A stretch of 64,000 nucleotides of DNA from Isotricha intestinalis (lineage: Eukaryota > Ciliophora > Litostomatea > Vestibuliferida > Isotrichidae), in the NCBI GenBank assembly GCA_023807065.1, contig JAJJLU010000345.1, forward strand, positions 1 to 64,000, written 5' to 3'. The position numbers were made by a program, and so were the translations under genes. The notes beneath the pieces were generated by a model. It saw nothing but the letters and a program-made list of their open reading frames with translations. It was not told where the DNA came from and did not search any database. Below are positions 27,142 through 36,273 of the stretch, one piece after another. Within the stretch, counting starts at the first letter, position 1. Each line of letters opens with the position of its first letter.

Positions 27142-29511
27142 TTAAACTTCTTTATAAGAAGTAAAAAAGAAATGATCTCCATTAATACCAGCACTTTTAG
27201 ATTTATTACTGACTTTATTTTGAAAATATTTTTTCATCCAAGGATGTTCAAAAAGAACATCCATATTCATTCTATCATTAGGGTCTTTTTGTAATAATTT
27301 ATCAACAAAATCAATAGCTTCTTTAGAAACATCATTCCATAAAGAAGGATAAAAAGGGGTTTTTTCATAAACAGTCTTCCTTGCAATTTCTTTATTATTA
27401 TTTTCATCATCAAAAGGAAGAACACCACTTAATAATAAATAAGAAACAACTCCAATAGACCAAAGATCAGTTCTTTGGTCATAAGGAATATCTTGTAAAA
27501 CTTCAGGAGAAACATAAGATAAAGTTCCATAAGGTTCTGTACATTTTTCTCCTTGACTTATTATTTTACTTAAACCAAAATCTAATAGTCTAATATCAGC
27601 TTGATCAGTATTATCAGTCATTAAAATATTTTCTGGTTTAATATCTCTATGAATAATACCAAATGAATGAAGATAATAAACTGCTGATGATAATTTTCTT
27701 ATTATTTCTGCAGCATGTTTTTCTGGTAATTTAAAATTTCTTTCTTCTATATATGCAAACAAATCTGAACCAGAACAATATTCCATTATTATATATATTT
27801 TTTCCTCATTTTCTATTACATCATATAATGTGATTATATTTGGATGTTGACCTATTTTTAATATTTCTATTTCTGTTTTTGTTAATTGCATTTCTTGTTC
27901 TGTAATTCCATTTTTATTTATTATTTTTATTGCTACTTTTCTGCCTGTTAATTTATGTATTCCTAATTTTACTAAACCAAATTTTCCTTTTCCTAATGTA
28001 CCTTTAACATCAAAAAATTCAGATAATACTGATAAATTTATTGCTTTTTTTAAATGATTTACCCAAGCATTTAATCTTTTCTTTTTTTTTAATAAATAAT
28101 TTCTTGTTATATTCGGATATATTAAAGAAAAAGAATAATATTGTTTATCCTCAAATTTCACTGGAGGATTTATTCTAACAAATGAATCTGATAAATGATG
28201 AAATCCAATAAACATTTTTGCATATTTATCTTTATAAAAGAATAAATCACGAAAAACTAATTTAAAATATAATTTTTTTTTTTTATTTGATTTAGTAATT
28301 TTATAAATGTATCCTTCATAATTAATAATTTTAATATCATCACAATCAGCAGCACTATTATCATCAAAAGATTTATCTTCAATAGGTTCTTTATTATGTC
28401 CAATCAATGATTCATTTATATTTTTAGGATCATCAAAAAATTGACCAATTTTTCTTCTTGGAATTATTGTTGAATTTAAGTCACTATCTGAAGTAACTAA
28501 TGCTAAAATTTTTGGTAATTTTTGTTTCGATTGTTCAAGAATTTCACTTTTTTCATTCTTTTTTATATTATTTTTCTCATTATTTTCTTGTTCATTATTT
28601 TTATTATTATTTTCTTTATTTATTGATATTTTAGAATCTTCTTTATTCTCTTTGTTTTTTTCTTCTTCATAGTTTTTATTTATATTTTTTACTTTTTCTT
28701 CATCACCATCCTCTTTTTCTTCAGGAATGAAAGATTTAGATCTTTTATTCATTTTTCTTTTTATATCTGGAGATAATATCCTTGATCTTAATGTTGGTAA
28801 AGCAACGAAATGAAAAGTTTGTCCATATTGTTCACTTGCTGATCTATGAAAAGAATTATTTAATGAATTATATACTTCTATTGTTGAAAGAGTATCATTA
28901 TTAAATGGTCTTTTTTCAAAAATAAATAAGAGTAAAAATAAAAATATATCACTATTTCTTTCTTTAATTACTTTTTTAAAACTTTTTAATTCTAAAAATT
29001 CTTTTTCTCCAAAAGCATTAGTTAATATTGTTGATAATTCATTTTGAACTTGAATTCTATCTAAAAATTCAGCTTTTTCATATTTTAATAACTGATTTTT
29101 TTTTGGTCGATTAGTTCTTATTGGAACATAATCTAATATTAATTTAACATCATTTACTTTTATTTTACCATCTTTATCACAATCATAAATATTAAATATA
29201 AATTTTAATAATTGATCATAATAACCTGAAAATAAAGTAGTCATTCCAGAAACAAATTCTTTAACATCTAAATAATTATCTCCATTTGAATCAAATATAG
29301 AAAATAATCTATCACTAATTATTCCATTTAATTCATAATATTTTGTAAATGTTAATCTTGAAATTCCTTTTCCTTCTTCTTTTGTTCTTTGAGATAAATC
29401 TCTCCAAATTTCTACTAAGTATTCAACAAATATATATAAATTTGTAACTTTATATAATGATAAAATGTCTGTTATATTAAATCTCTCTTGGTATATTCCT
29501 GAATAATTCAT
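27142..29511 (-). CDS. CDPK7-like kinase: N-terminal EF-hands, PH domain, C-terminal kinase
   Basis: 789 aa. Two canonical EF-hands lie near the N-terminus (DSNGDNYLDVKE at about 74-85, DCDKDGKIKVND at about 110-121). A disordered acidic linker follows at 240-385, then a PH domain (about 395-495: YEGYIYKITKSNKKKKLYFKLVF to LNAWVNHLKKAI). The Ser/Thr kinase at about 505-765 has GKGKFG, VAIKIINK, HRDIKPEN, DFGLSK and a YGTLSYVSPEV activation segment, so it is complete. This domain order matches apicomplexan CDPK7, not the plant-type CDPK with C-terminal EF-hands. In apicomplexans that kinase links Ca2+ and phosphoinositides to membrane traffic. Here a Ca2+- and lipid-regulated kinase is the inference. 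Confidence 0.9.
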   Translation of the reverse strand: MNYSGIYQERFNITDILSLYKVTNLYIFVEYLVEIWRDLSQRTKEEGKGISRLTFTKYYELNGIISDRLFSIFDSNGDNYLDVKEFVSGMTTLFSGYYDQLLKFIFNIYDCDKDGKIKVNDVKLILDYVPIRTNRPKKNQLLKYEKAEFLDRIQVQNELSTILTNAFGEKEFLELKSFKKVIKERNSDIFLFLLLFIFEKRPFNNDTLSTIEVYNSLNNSFHRSASEQYGQTFHFVALPTLRSRILSPDIKRKMNKRSKSFIPEEKEDGDEEKVKNINKNYEEEKNKENKEDSKISINKENNNKNNEQENNEKNNIKKNEKSEILEQSKQKLPKILALVTSDSDLNSTIIPRRKIGQFFDDPKNINESLIGHNKEPIEDKSFDDNSAADCDDIKIINYEGYIYKITKSNKKKKLYFKLVFRDLFFYKDKYAKMFIGFHHLSDSFVRINPPVKFEDKQYYSFSLIYPNITRNYLLKKKKRLNAWVNHLKKAINLSVLSEFFDVKGTLGKGKFGLVKLGIHKLTGRKVAIKIINKNGITEQEMQLTKTEIEILKIGQHPNIITLYDVIENEEKIYIIMEYCSGSDLFAYIEERNFKLPEKHAAEIIRKLSSAVYYLHSFGIIHRDIKPENILMTDNTDQADIRLLDFGLSKIISQGEKCTEPYGTLSYVSPEVLQDIPYDQRTDLWSIGVVSYLLLSGVLPFDDENNNKEIARKTVYEKTPFYPSLWNDVSKEAIDFVDKLLQKDPNDRMNMDVLFEHPWMKKYFQNKVSNKSKSAGINGDHFFFTSYKEV

Positions 29512-29708
29512 TTTATTTAATTTTTTAGTTTTTAATTTTTTTATTATTTATAAAAATTTGTTGTTAAAAATAATAATCATTTTAAAACAAAAAATATTTA
29601 AAAATTAATTAATTAAAAGTAATTGTAATATCAGAATTTATTGTCTCTCTAAATTTTAACTTATGTATTTCTTTTTTTTATAACCAATAAGTGAAATTTA
29701 AATTTAGA

Positions 29709-29942
29709 ATGCAAATTTTTGTTAAAACTCTTACTGGAAAAACTATTACTTTAGATGTTGATACTTCTGATACTGTTGAAAATATCAAAACTAAAATTCA
29801 AGATAAAGAAGGTATTCCTCCAGATCAACAAAGATTAATATTTGCTGGTAAACAATTAGAAGATAATAAAACTCTTGCTGATTATAATATCCAAAAAGAA
29901 TCTACTCTTCATTTAGTTTTAAGACTTAGAGGAGGAAATTAA
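29709..29942 (+). CDS. Ubiquitin, single unit with a one-residue (Asn) tail
   Basis: The ATG at 29709 starts [15 protein letters not shown] and the frame ends LVLRLRGGN then TAA: 76 residues of ubiquitin plus one asparagine. All key features are kept: Lys48 (FAGKQL), Lys63 (NIQKES), the Ile44 patch and the diglycine. Changes from the animal sequence ([22 protein letters not shown]) are conservative. The extra residue must be clipped by a deubiquitinase. It is not a polyubiquitin chain and no ribosomal protein follows; no splice donor is seen before the stop. A GTG 18 bases upstream is in frame but is not a believable start. Confidence 0.95.
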   Translation: MQIFVKTLTGKTITLDVDTSDTVENIKTKIQDKEGIPPDQQRLIFAGKQLEDNKTLADYNIQKESTLHLVLRLRGGN

Positions 29943-30165
29943 ATGAAAAAATTATTTTTACTTCATTTTAATTAATTATAATTTTATTATTTTTTATTTT
30001 TTTATTCTTTTGAAATTGTTTATTGAAAATCTTTTTCTTTTAATTTTTAATTATCTTTAATATAAATTCAAAGACATAAATTTAAAATTTTTAAATTATT
30101 TAAATTTGACTTCCTAATATATATAACATTCTGAAAAATTATTTAAACTTCAATATATTAATCTT

Positions 30166-32060
30166 TTATTTATCATCTTTATTTCCAATTTCAACAATTT
30201 CATTAAAATCAAGCAAATATCTTTTATTCATTTCATTTTGAATTTTTGGTAAATAACCCTAACACTTTAGTTTGATGTTTAATTAAATTAATTAATTCTT
30301 CTTTTAAACAATTTAACTCATCAGCATTTTCATTTCCTTCAAAATCTTTAATTTTTAAACCATTTTTAGGTTGCAAGCCAAAATTATCAGGATTATTTTC
30401 TTATATAATAACTTTTTTTAAATCTCTTCCTAATTTACTTAAATCTTTAATATTAACATATCCTACTTTAATAGTATAATTTCTATATAATCTATAATAA
30501 TTTTTTAATTAGGACCTACTTCATCAATTGCTAAATAAGCATAATTTAGAAGAATAGAGTGAAAATAATTAATTCATAATTATTTGATAAATCTTAAATA
30601 AATCTTGAGTACCAGGTATTATTTGAATATATGCAGTATCATCATCTTCTAAATAATGAACTAATATTTCATCTAAATCTAAAAATAAAGTATATTCTTA
30701 TTTTGGATTTTTAGGTTTTAAATAAGGAGAAACTGGCTTTTCTATATTTTCTTCTTCTTCTTCATTAAATGTACTATAATTATTATTTGATGATGATATA
30801 TTTAATGTTTTTACAAGTAAGATTTTTATACTTTCTATTTCTTTTATTTCATTTATTGAATCTTCAATTTTAGATTTTTTTAAATTTTTTGAATATGATT
30901 TATAATATTTAAGGATGAATCATTAAAGCGAAATTTATTATTTTGGTGGTTAGTTTCAAAATATAATTTTATCGAATATATTAAATTCTTTAATATTTGT
31001 TTTGATTTTTTGTTATTAATATTTAGACATTGTTATAATTAGATTTATTAAATCATGTTAAATTTTCTACTAATATTTATTACATTTAATATAGTTTGGG
31101 TTTATTTTTAGTACTTTTTAAATTCTAATTTATTTATAATAATAAAAAGAAAAACAATAAAATTTTGATTATAATAAAAAGTTAATTCCTGATAAATATT
31201 TTTCTTATTTAACGAAACTTATCATTAAAAAGATATATAAAATTATTAATTGTTGTAAAATAAATTCTTTTCCATAAAGTATTATTAATATCAGAATAAT
31301 TTTGAAAAATTTTAAATAAAATAATATTATTTTGATGATAATATTTTTCATTTATTATAGATAATTTATTTTTAAAAAATTCATTTGATTTATTTCTAAA
31401 TCTTTCCTAAGTTCTTGATATAAATTGCAAAACTAAATTTTCAAAATTAATTAAACTTGAAGAAAGAAATATTAATATCATATTTTTCATTTTTATTTTT
31501 ATTTGAACTTTCAGAGTAAAAGATTATACTAATAGATTCATTAAAAATTCCTTTAATTTCAGAAGTTTCAATAAATCATTTTTTAATTCGCATATTTTTC
31601 ATTCGTTTCTTCTTCGGTTTCACTTAGACTATCAAATTTTTTTGGGAGGTATTATAATAATATTTTTTCTTTGAACGAGGTTCTGCATATTTAATTAAAT
31701 TTTTATCTAAAAGAATACTTGATTTTTTCTTCATTTTATTTAATTTTGAATAAGATGATGTAGAATTTATAATTCTATTGAATTTTAATTATATTTTTTA
31801 TTATTTACCATATTTTTAGGGTCATAATTTTATAAAGCTAATTTAATTGTTTCATCATTGGTATTTAAAAAATAATTTTTCTTTTTTAATATTATTTAAA
31901 CTTGTTTCATTAGGTTTTTGAGTTATCATTATATTTTATTCTTGAATTATTTTCTTAATATATATCCCACTATTATGAATTGAAGGAGTGTAGTATTCAG
32001 TATAACTCAATCATTTTCAATTATACTTTCATCATCCTCTATTATGTTTATTCATCAGGA
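30166..32060 (-). pseudogene. Decayed NLI/FCP1-type (CTD-like) phosphatase gene
   Basis: No ORF over 60 codons exists here, yet the minus strand is full of broken protein. Around the internal stop at 30698-30700 it reads NPK, stop, EYTLFLDLDEILVHY, the catalytic motif of HAD-type NLI/Dullard phosphatases (usually DLDETL). Downstream, in shifting frames, come YELIIFT, NYAYLAIDEVGPN, NYYRLYRNYTIKVGYVN, IKDLSKLGRDLKKVII and NPDNFGLQPKNG, all in the family order. The last piece ends at 30166. Upstream pieces to about 32060 are Asn/Lys-rich, like a typical N-terminal extension. I count at least ten stops or shifts. The stops include positions where the family has residues other than Gln, so a recoded TAA does not rescue it. 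The upstream limit is approximate. Confidence 0.82.
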
Positions 32061-32207
32061 ATTTGAAAAATAAAATTGAAAAATTAAAAGGTAATTAAAT
32101 AATTATTTTTTCTTTAATAAATATATAATCAAAAGATATAAATATTTTTTTCAATAAAATTACATATTAAAAATATTAAGATATATAGAAAAAAAATTTA
32201 TTTTTTT

Positions 32208-33512
32208 TTAAAAAATTTGTGCAACTTCTGAAAACCTTTCTTCTCCTAATTCTTGATATTCACTTTTTTTAATGAACAATTTATCAAAAGCACTCATACT
32301 AGCAATCATACTCATTCCAATCCATTTACTAATATATCTATTATTATCAGCAACGATAATAGGTTTAAATTCTAAACTCCATTCATTTTCATCTTTATAT
32401 CCACTTAATTCTTTTCTAATTCTTTCAGAAAATCCATGAATCATAGTAGTTCCTCCAGATAATATAATATTATTAACTAATGTTTCTTTTAGATTATCAT
32501 TAACAATTTCACTTTTTCTTACTGAATGAACAATTAAATCTCTTAAACCAAGATCTTCTCTATCAACAACTTTAGGATTAAATAACATTTCACTTGCAAG
32601 TAATCTACATCTCCTAGGAATGTCAATTATTGTATCATCAGGTAATTTATATAATCTAATTTCTTCTAAAATAATATCTTGGAAATTTTCATCAAGATAA
32701 TAATCACAAGGATAAATAAAAGGAACAGAAGAAGTTCTTTCTTTAATATTTCTCAAAGTATGAATATCTTCTTCTCTTACATTTAAATTAGCTTCTAAAA
32801 TACCTTTTCTATAAATATCAGTAAGGTCTTTTCCTCCTAATTTATTTTTACTTAAAGCATGATAAAGAGGAAATCCTTCAAAAATAGGAACAGTATAAGT
32901 TCTCATTTCTCCACATTGGACTACTAGACCAGAAGTTCTTCCAGTAGAATATAAAGAAAGAGAAGATGAATTAACCATTGCTAAAGCACGAAAACCAAGT
33001 TCTTCAATAAATAATCTACCATATATTCTTATATTTTCCTCATTTTTAATTGGTGAAATATTTACTATTACATCATAATCTGGAGGTGAAATACCCATTT
33101 TATTTTCTAAAGCATCTCTTAAAAATTCTAAAAATTCTTTTGAAGTTTTTTCCTTATGATCTCCAGGAGTTAAATTTAAAATATTATAATCATTTTGATA
33201 TTGTGATTCTGTGGCTTCATAACCGAAAACATCCATTTTTTGATCATAAGATGATATTTCATTTTTTTTATCTGTATCATATAATTTACTCCTTGCATAT
33301 ATTGAAGGTATTGTTAATGTTGGTTGATCTTCCCCTGAATATCCTATTTTTGTATATGCATTTCCTAAATCTATTACTATGTGGTCTGATATATCAAATT
33401 CGGTTTCCATTTCTTTCATTTTGTTTGTTAACATTAAACGCATTCGAGCATCTTCACTCAATTTTACTGATTTTTCCTTTTTTTGACCTGCTTTATTTTT
33501 TGAATCTGACAT
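32208..33512 (-). CDS. Divergent actin-related protein
   Basis: 434 aa with an extra ~40-residue basic N-terminus ahead of the actin fold (HIVIDLGNAYTKIGYSGE). Recognisable actin elements include SLYSTGRTSGLVV, TVPIFEGFPLYHA, NNIILSGGTTMIHGFSERI, WIGMSMIAS and KSEYQELGEE. Hydrolysis residues are altered: the second phosphate-loop LDSGDG is VQCGEM (so Asp154 becomes Gln), and the position of catalytic Gln137 looks like Ser. The protein probably binds nucleotide poorly or not at all and would act as a structural ARP in cytoplasm or nucleus. It does not match Arp2, Arp3 or centractin closely enough to name. It lies just downstream of the pseudogene's upstream edge, on the same strand. Confidence 0.82.
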   Translation of the reverse strand: MSDSKNKAGQKKEKSVKLSEDARMRLMLTNKMKEMETEFDISDHIVIDLGNAYTKIGYSGEDQPTLTIPSIYARSKLYDTDKKNEISSYDQKMDVFGYEATESQYQNDYNILNLTPGDHKEKTSKEFLEFLRDALENKMGISPPDYDVIVNISPIKNEENIRIYGRLFIEELGFRALAMVNSSSLSLYSTGRTSGLVVQCGEMRTYTVPIFEGFPLYHALSKNKLGGKDLTDIYRKGILEANLNVREEDIHTLRNIKERTSSVPFIYPCDYYLDENFQDIILEEIRLYKLPDDTIIDIPRRCRLLASEMLFNPKVVDREDLGLRDLIVHSVRKSEIVNDNLKETLVNNIILSGGTTMIHGFSERIRKELSGYKDENEWSLEFKPIIVADNNRYISKWIGMSMIASMSAFDKLFIKKSEYQELGEERFSEVAQIF

Positions 33513-33717
33513 TTTTAAGTTATGATTTTAATTAATTAATTGAAATAATTCAAGGGTTTTATTAATATTTGTTTATTCTTTTTTTATTGATATTTAAAAA
33601 AGGAAACAAAAATTAAGTTTATGTGATTTTTAGATTTGTGACAGACTATTAAATATATAAAGAATATGTTTTTGAATGATTATTTATATTTTCAATAAAT
33701 GTGAAATACCAATTAAA

Positions 33718-34920
33718 TTATTGAAGAAATTCGAATATTTTTGGATACAAATCAACAACTGCATCTTCAGCCCATAAATAATCTAAATGATTATAATTTT
33801 CCATATTTAAAACTTTTACAATATCTTTATTTTCAATTCTATTTACAAATTCTAAAGTATCTTTAGGATTACAGAATGGATCAGCATTACTAATAGTAAC
33901 CATTGATTTAATATTCCATTTTTTAACAGCAGATATTTCATACTCTGGTGGCTCTACACTTCCATAACGCTTTAAATTTTCTTCTTTACCATAATCGTAT
34001 CTTCTAAGTTTTTTATTTTTGAAAATTTGTATCCAATGTCTCATATTTTTAATTGAAGTTCCACCTGGTTCATAAAGGAATAAATCTTTAGCAATTTTAT
34101 CGAATTTCATTCTCTTTGTAGAAATATCATTTTCAACTATTTTACTTACAATAAATCCACAAATATCAGGAACTTTATCGCAAATTTCAGAAAATAAGAC
34201 TCCTAAAGTAGTTCCTATTCTCATGAAATTACCTAAAGGATAATAATTTAATATAGCATCATTATTAGCAACCCAATTAGTAATATAGCTTTCAGCATTA
34301 TTAACATTTGGAACAGTACCAACACCAATAAATTTATTAATAGAATTTTCCATAAAAGTAGGATTAATCATATATTGAAGGAAGAATATAAGAGTTCCTT
34401 GTGAATGACCAATATAATCTAATTTATCAACTTTTGAGTTTAATTTAGCAAAATTAATAACTGCAGGTAAATCATATCTTGCAAAATCATCGAATGAAAA
34501 ATCCCAATATGAAGAAAAAGGATTTAAATAATTTTTTGTTATTGAATCTACATGTCCTGTACCAAATAAAGTTCCTCTACAATGTGATACCCAAACATCA
34601 TATCCTTTATCAGCTAATTTATATGCAAGTGAATTTTCTTGAAGAGCAAACCAGGTCCAACCATTGTCTAAAAGACCATGTTGAAGTATTATTGCTTTAT
34701 TTGATGAAAGAAATTGTTTAGATTTTTTTTTTGAAGTTATTTTCCATAAATTATTTATGTATTTATCTTCTGTTCTAACTTGAAATTCTTCAAATTTGTA
34801 ACCATAAGATTCTATTATTGATTTGTAGTCTCTTGTAGCTTTTAAATGTAATGATGTTTCCTCTTTTGATTTTATAATTAGGATTAATGATAATAGAAGG
34901 ATTAATTTATTGATTGACAT
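33718..34920 (-). CDS. Secreted or lysosomal acid lipase (AB-hydrolase, LIPA/gastric lipase family)
   Basis: 400 aa, the family's normal length. Signal peptide at residues 1-18 (INKLILLLSLILII). The oxyanion strand LQHGLLDNGWTW, the cap-side VSHCRGTLFG, the nucleophile elbow GHSQGT (Ser173), an acid in ISNADPFCNPKD and the histidine in NYNHLDYLW together make a complete catalytic set. The family cleaves triglycerides and cholesteryl esters in lysosomes or outside the cell; lipolysis of food would fit a phagotrophic ciliate. There is no retention signal. The ATG at 34920 gives the signal peptide. Confidence 0.93.
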   Translation of the reverse strand: MSINKLILLLSLILIIKSKEETSLHLKATRDYKSIIESYGYKFEEFQVRTEDKYINNLWKITSKKKSKQFLSSNKAIILQHGLLDNGWTWFALQENSLAYKLADKGYDVWVSHCRGTLFGTGHVDSITKNYLNPFSSYWDFSFDDFARYDLPAVINFAKLNSKVDKLDYIGHSQGTLIFFLQYMINPTFMENSINKFIGVGTVPNVNNAESYITNWVANNDAILNYYPLGNFMRIGTTLGVLFSEICDKVPDICGFIVSKIVENDISTKRMKFDKIAKDLFLYEPGGTSIKNMRHWIQIFKNKKLRRYDYGKEENLKRYGSVEPPEYEISAVKKWNIKSMVTISNADPFCNPKDTLEFVNRIENKDIVKVLNMENYNHLDYLWAEDAVVDLYPKIFEFLQ

Positions 34921-35104
34921 GATTTTTATAAATATAATTTAAGGATAAATGCGTATATAGTGGGATTACGTAAGGAGATTTTTTTGAAATTTTAAAAATT
35001 AATAATTATTTTTAATTTTGGAGTTAAAAAATAATTTGATTTAATTAAAATTAAGGAAATTTAATAATAATAAATTTTCTAATAAAACTATATATTTTAT
35101 AAAT

Positions 35105-36022
35105 TTAGTTACAAGTAAAAAAATATTTCGCAATATCCTCATATTTTTCTTTAAAAATTCTTTTATACAAATCTGTTTTTTCAAATGAATAATTTAACTT
35201 TTTTAATTTTTCTAAATATTTAGCCAAATCCTTTTCGAAATATTTTTTGAATCTTTCACTATTAAAAAATTCTTCACAATATTCATATACATAAGTTTTA
35301 TATAATAAATTATAAATTTTTTTAATTTCATCATTATTACAAATAAAATAAATTTCTTCTATTTTTTTCGAAACATTCAAATTATGAATATTTAAGCTCC
35401 TTCCTGCAATTTGTAAATCTTCGCAAATATATTTAGAAATTGTAATGCATTTTATTTTTTTGAAAGTATCATTTTTAACATCTTCTCTGAATGATTTACT
35501 ATTAGAAAATAAAAATGGAATTTTAAAATCTTTATTTTTCATATTAAATTTTGAAATATAATTATTAATTGTGTTTCTAATATCATTTTGTAATTTTGTA
35601 TTTATTTTTCTTTTTAAATGATAAATAGAATGTATTTTCTTTAAATTTGGATCAGTATTAAATTTAGTTATTTCATTATTTGAAATTGAAATATTATCAA
35701 ATGTATTTTCTAAAGTAGAATCACTTATATCATGATTTGAGACAAGAAATAAATTTTTATTTTTATGAATTTCTTCTTTTTCATCATTTTCATTATTTAC
35801 AATTGTAATTTTAACAGTTTTAGGTTGAAAAAAAGTTAGAATTCGATTTGTTAAAAATGAATTTTGAAATCGATTATTTTGAAAAAATAAATTATCAATT
35901 TGAAGACTTCTTTCTGCATTACAATTCTTATTTTTGTCATTTTTTATTTTTTCAGGTATGCAGAAAGGAGCAAAGAAATAATTCAGGTCTGGATAAACTT
36001 TATTTGGGGATGAATATAACAT
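35105..36022 (-). CDS. Protein of unknown function, ciliate-type
   Basis: 305 aa; no family recognised. The N-terminal half is Asn-rich and irregular (MLYSSPNKVYPDLNYFFAPF). From about residue 170 the sequence becomes helical and better ordered (FKKIKCITISKYICEDLQIAG, then repeated aromatic/lysine helices KIYNLLYKTYVYEYCEEFF and KYFEKDLAKYLEKLKKL) to the end. There is no signal peptide or membrane span. It may be a lineage-specific gene. Confidence 0.65.
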   Translation of the reverse strand: MLYSSPNKVYPDLNYFFAPFCIPEKIKNDKNKNCNAERSLQIDNLFFQNNRFQNSFLTNRILTFFQPKTVKITIVNNENDEKEEIHKNKNLFLVSNHDISDSTLENTFDNISISNNEITKFNTDPNLKKIHSIYHLKRKINTKLQNDIRNTINNYISKFNMKNKDFKIPFLFSNSKSFREDVKNDTFKKIKCITISKYICEDLQIAGRSLNIHNLNVSKKIEEIYFICNNDEIKKIYNLLYKTYVYEYCEEFFNSERFKKYFEKDLAKYLEKLKKLNYSFEKTDLYKRIFKEKYEDIAKYFFTCN

Positions 36023-36273
36023 TTTATTTTATTTAATTAATCACTCTTTAATAATTAAAAATTAATATTGTATGAAGAATTATAATATATTTTAATATAT
36101 TATATAATTAAGATTATTCTTTTTTCATCAATTATAATTAAAAAAAAGATAAAAAAGGTAAAACTCAAAAAATTGAATATTGAATATTTTTTCACTTAAA
36201 ACAATATAATAATTAATTTAAAAAAACGCTATTCTTAATTAAATAATAATTAAATAAAAAAAATAATTAAACA

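Noticed and set aside
29691..29708. Six extra residues before ubiquitin from a GTG start
   Set aside because: The ATG at 29709 gives the exact ubiquitin N-terminus; GTG starts are not expected in a eukaryote.
30254..30260. CCCTAAC in the pseudogene as an interstitial telomere repeat
   Set aside because: A single occurrence of a sequence that is not this organism's repeat; chance.
33050..33535. 161-aa plus-strand ORF opposite the actin-like gene
   Set aside because: Antisense shadow; the minus strand carries recognisable actin motifs over the same interval.
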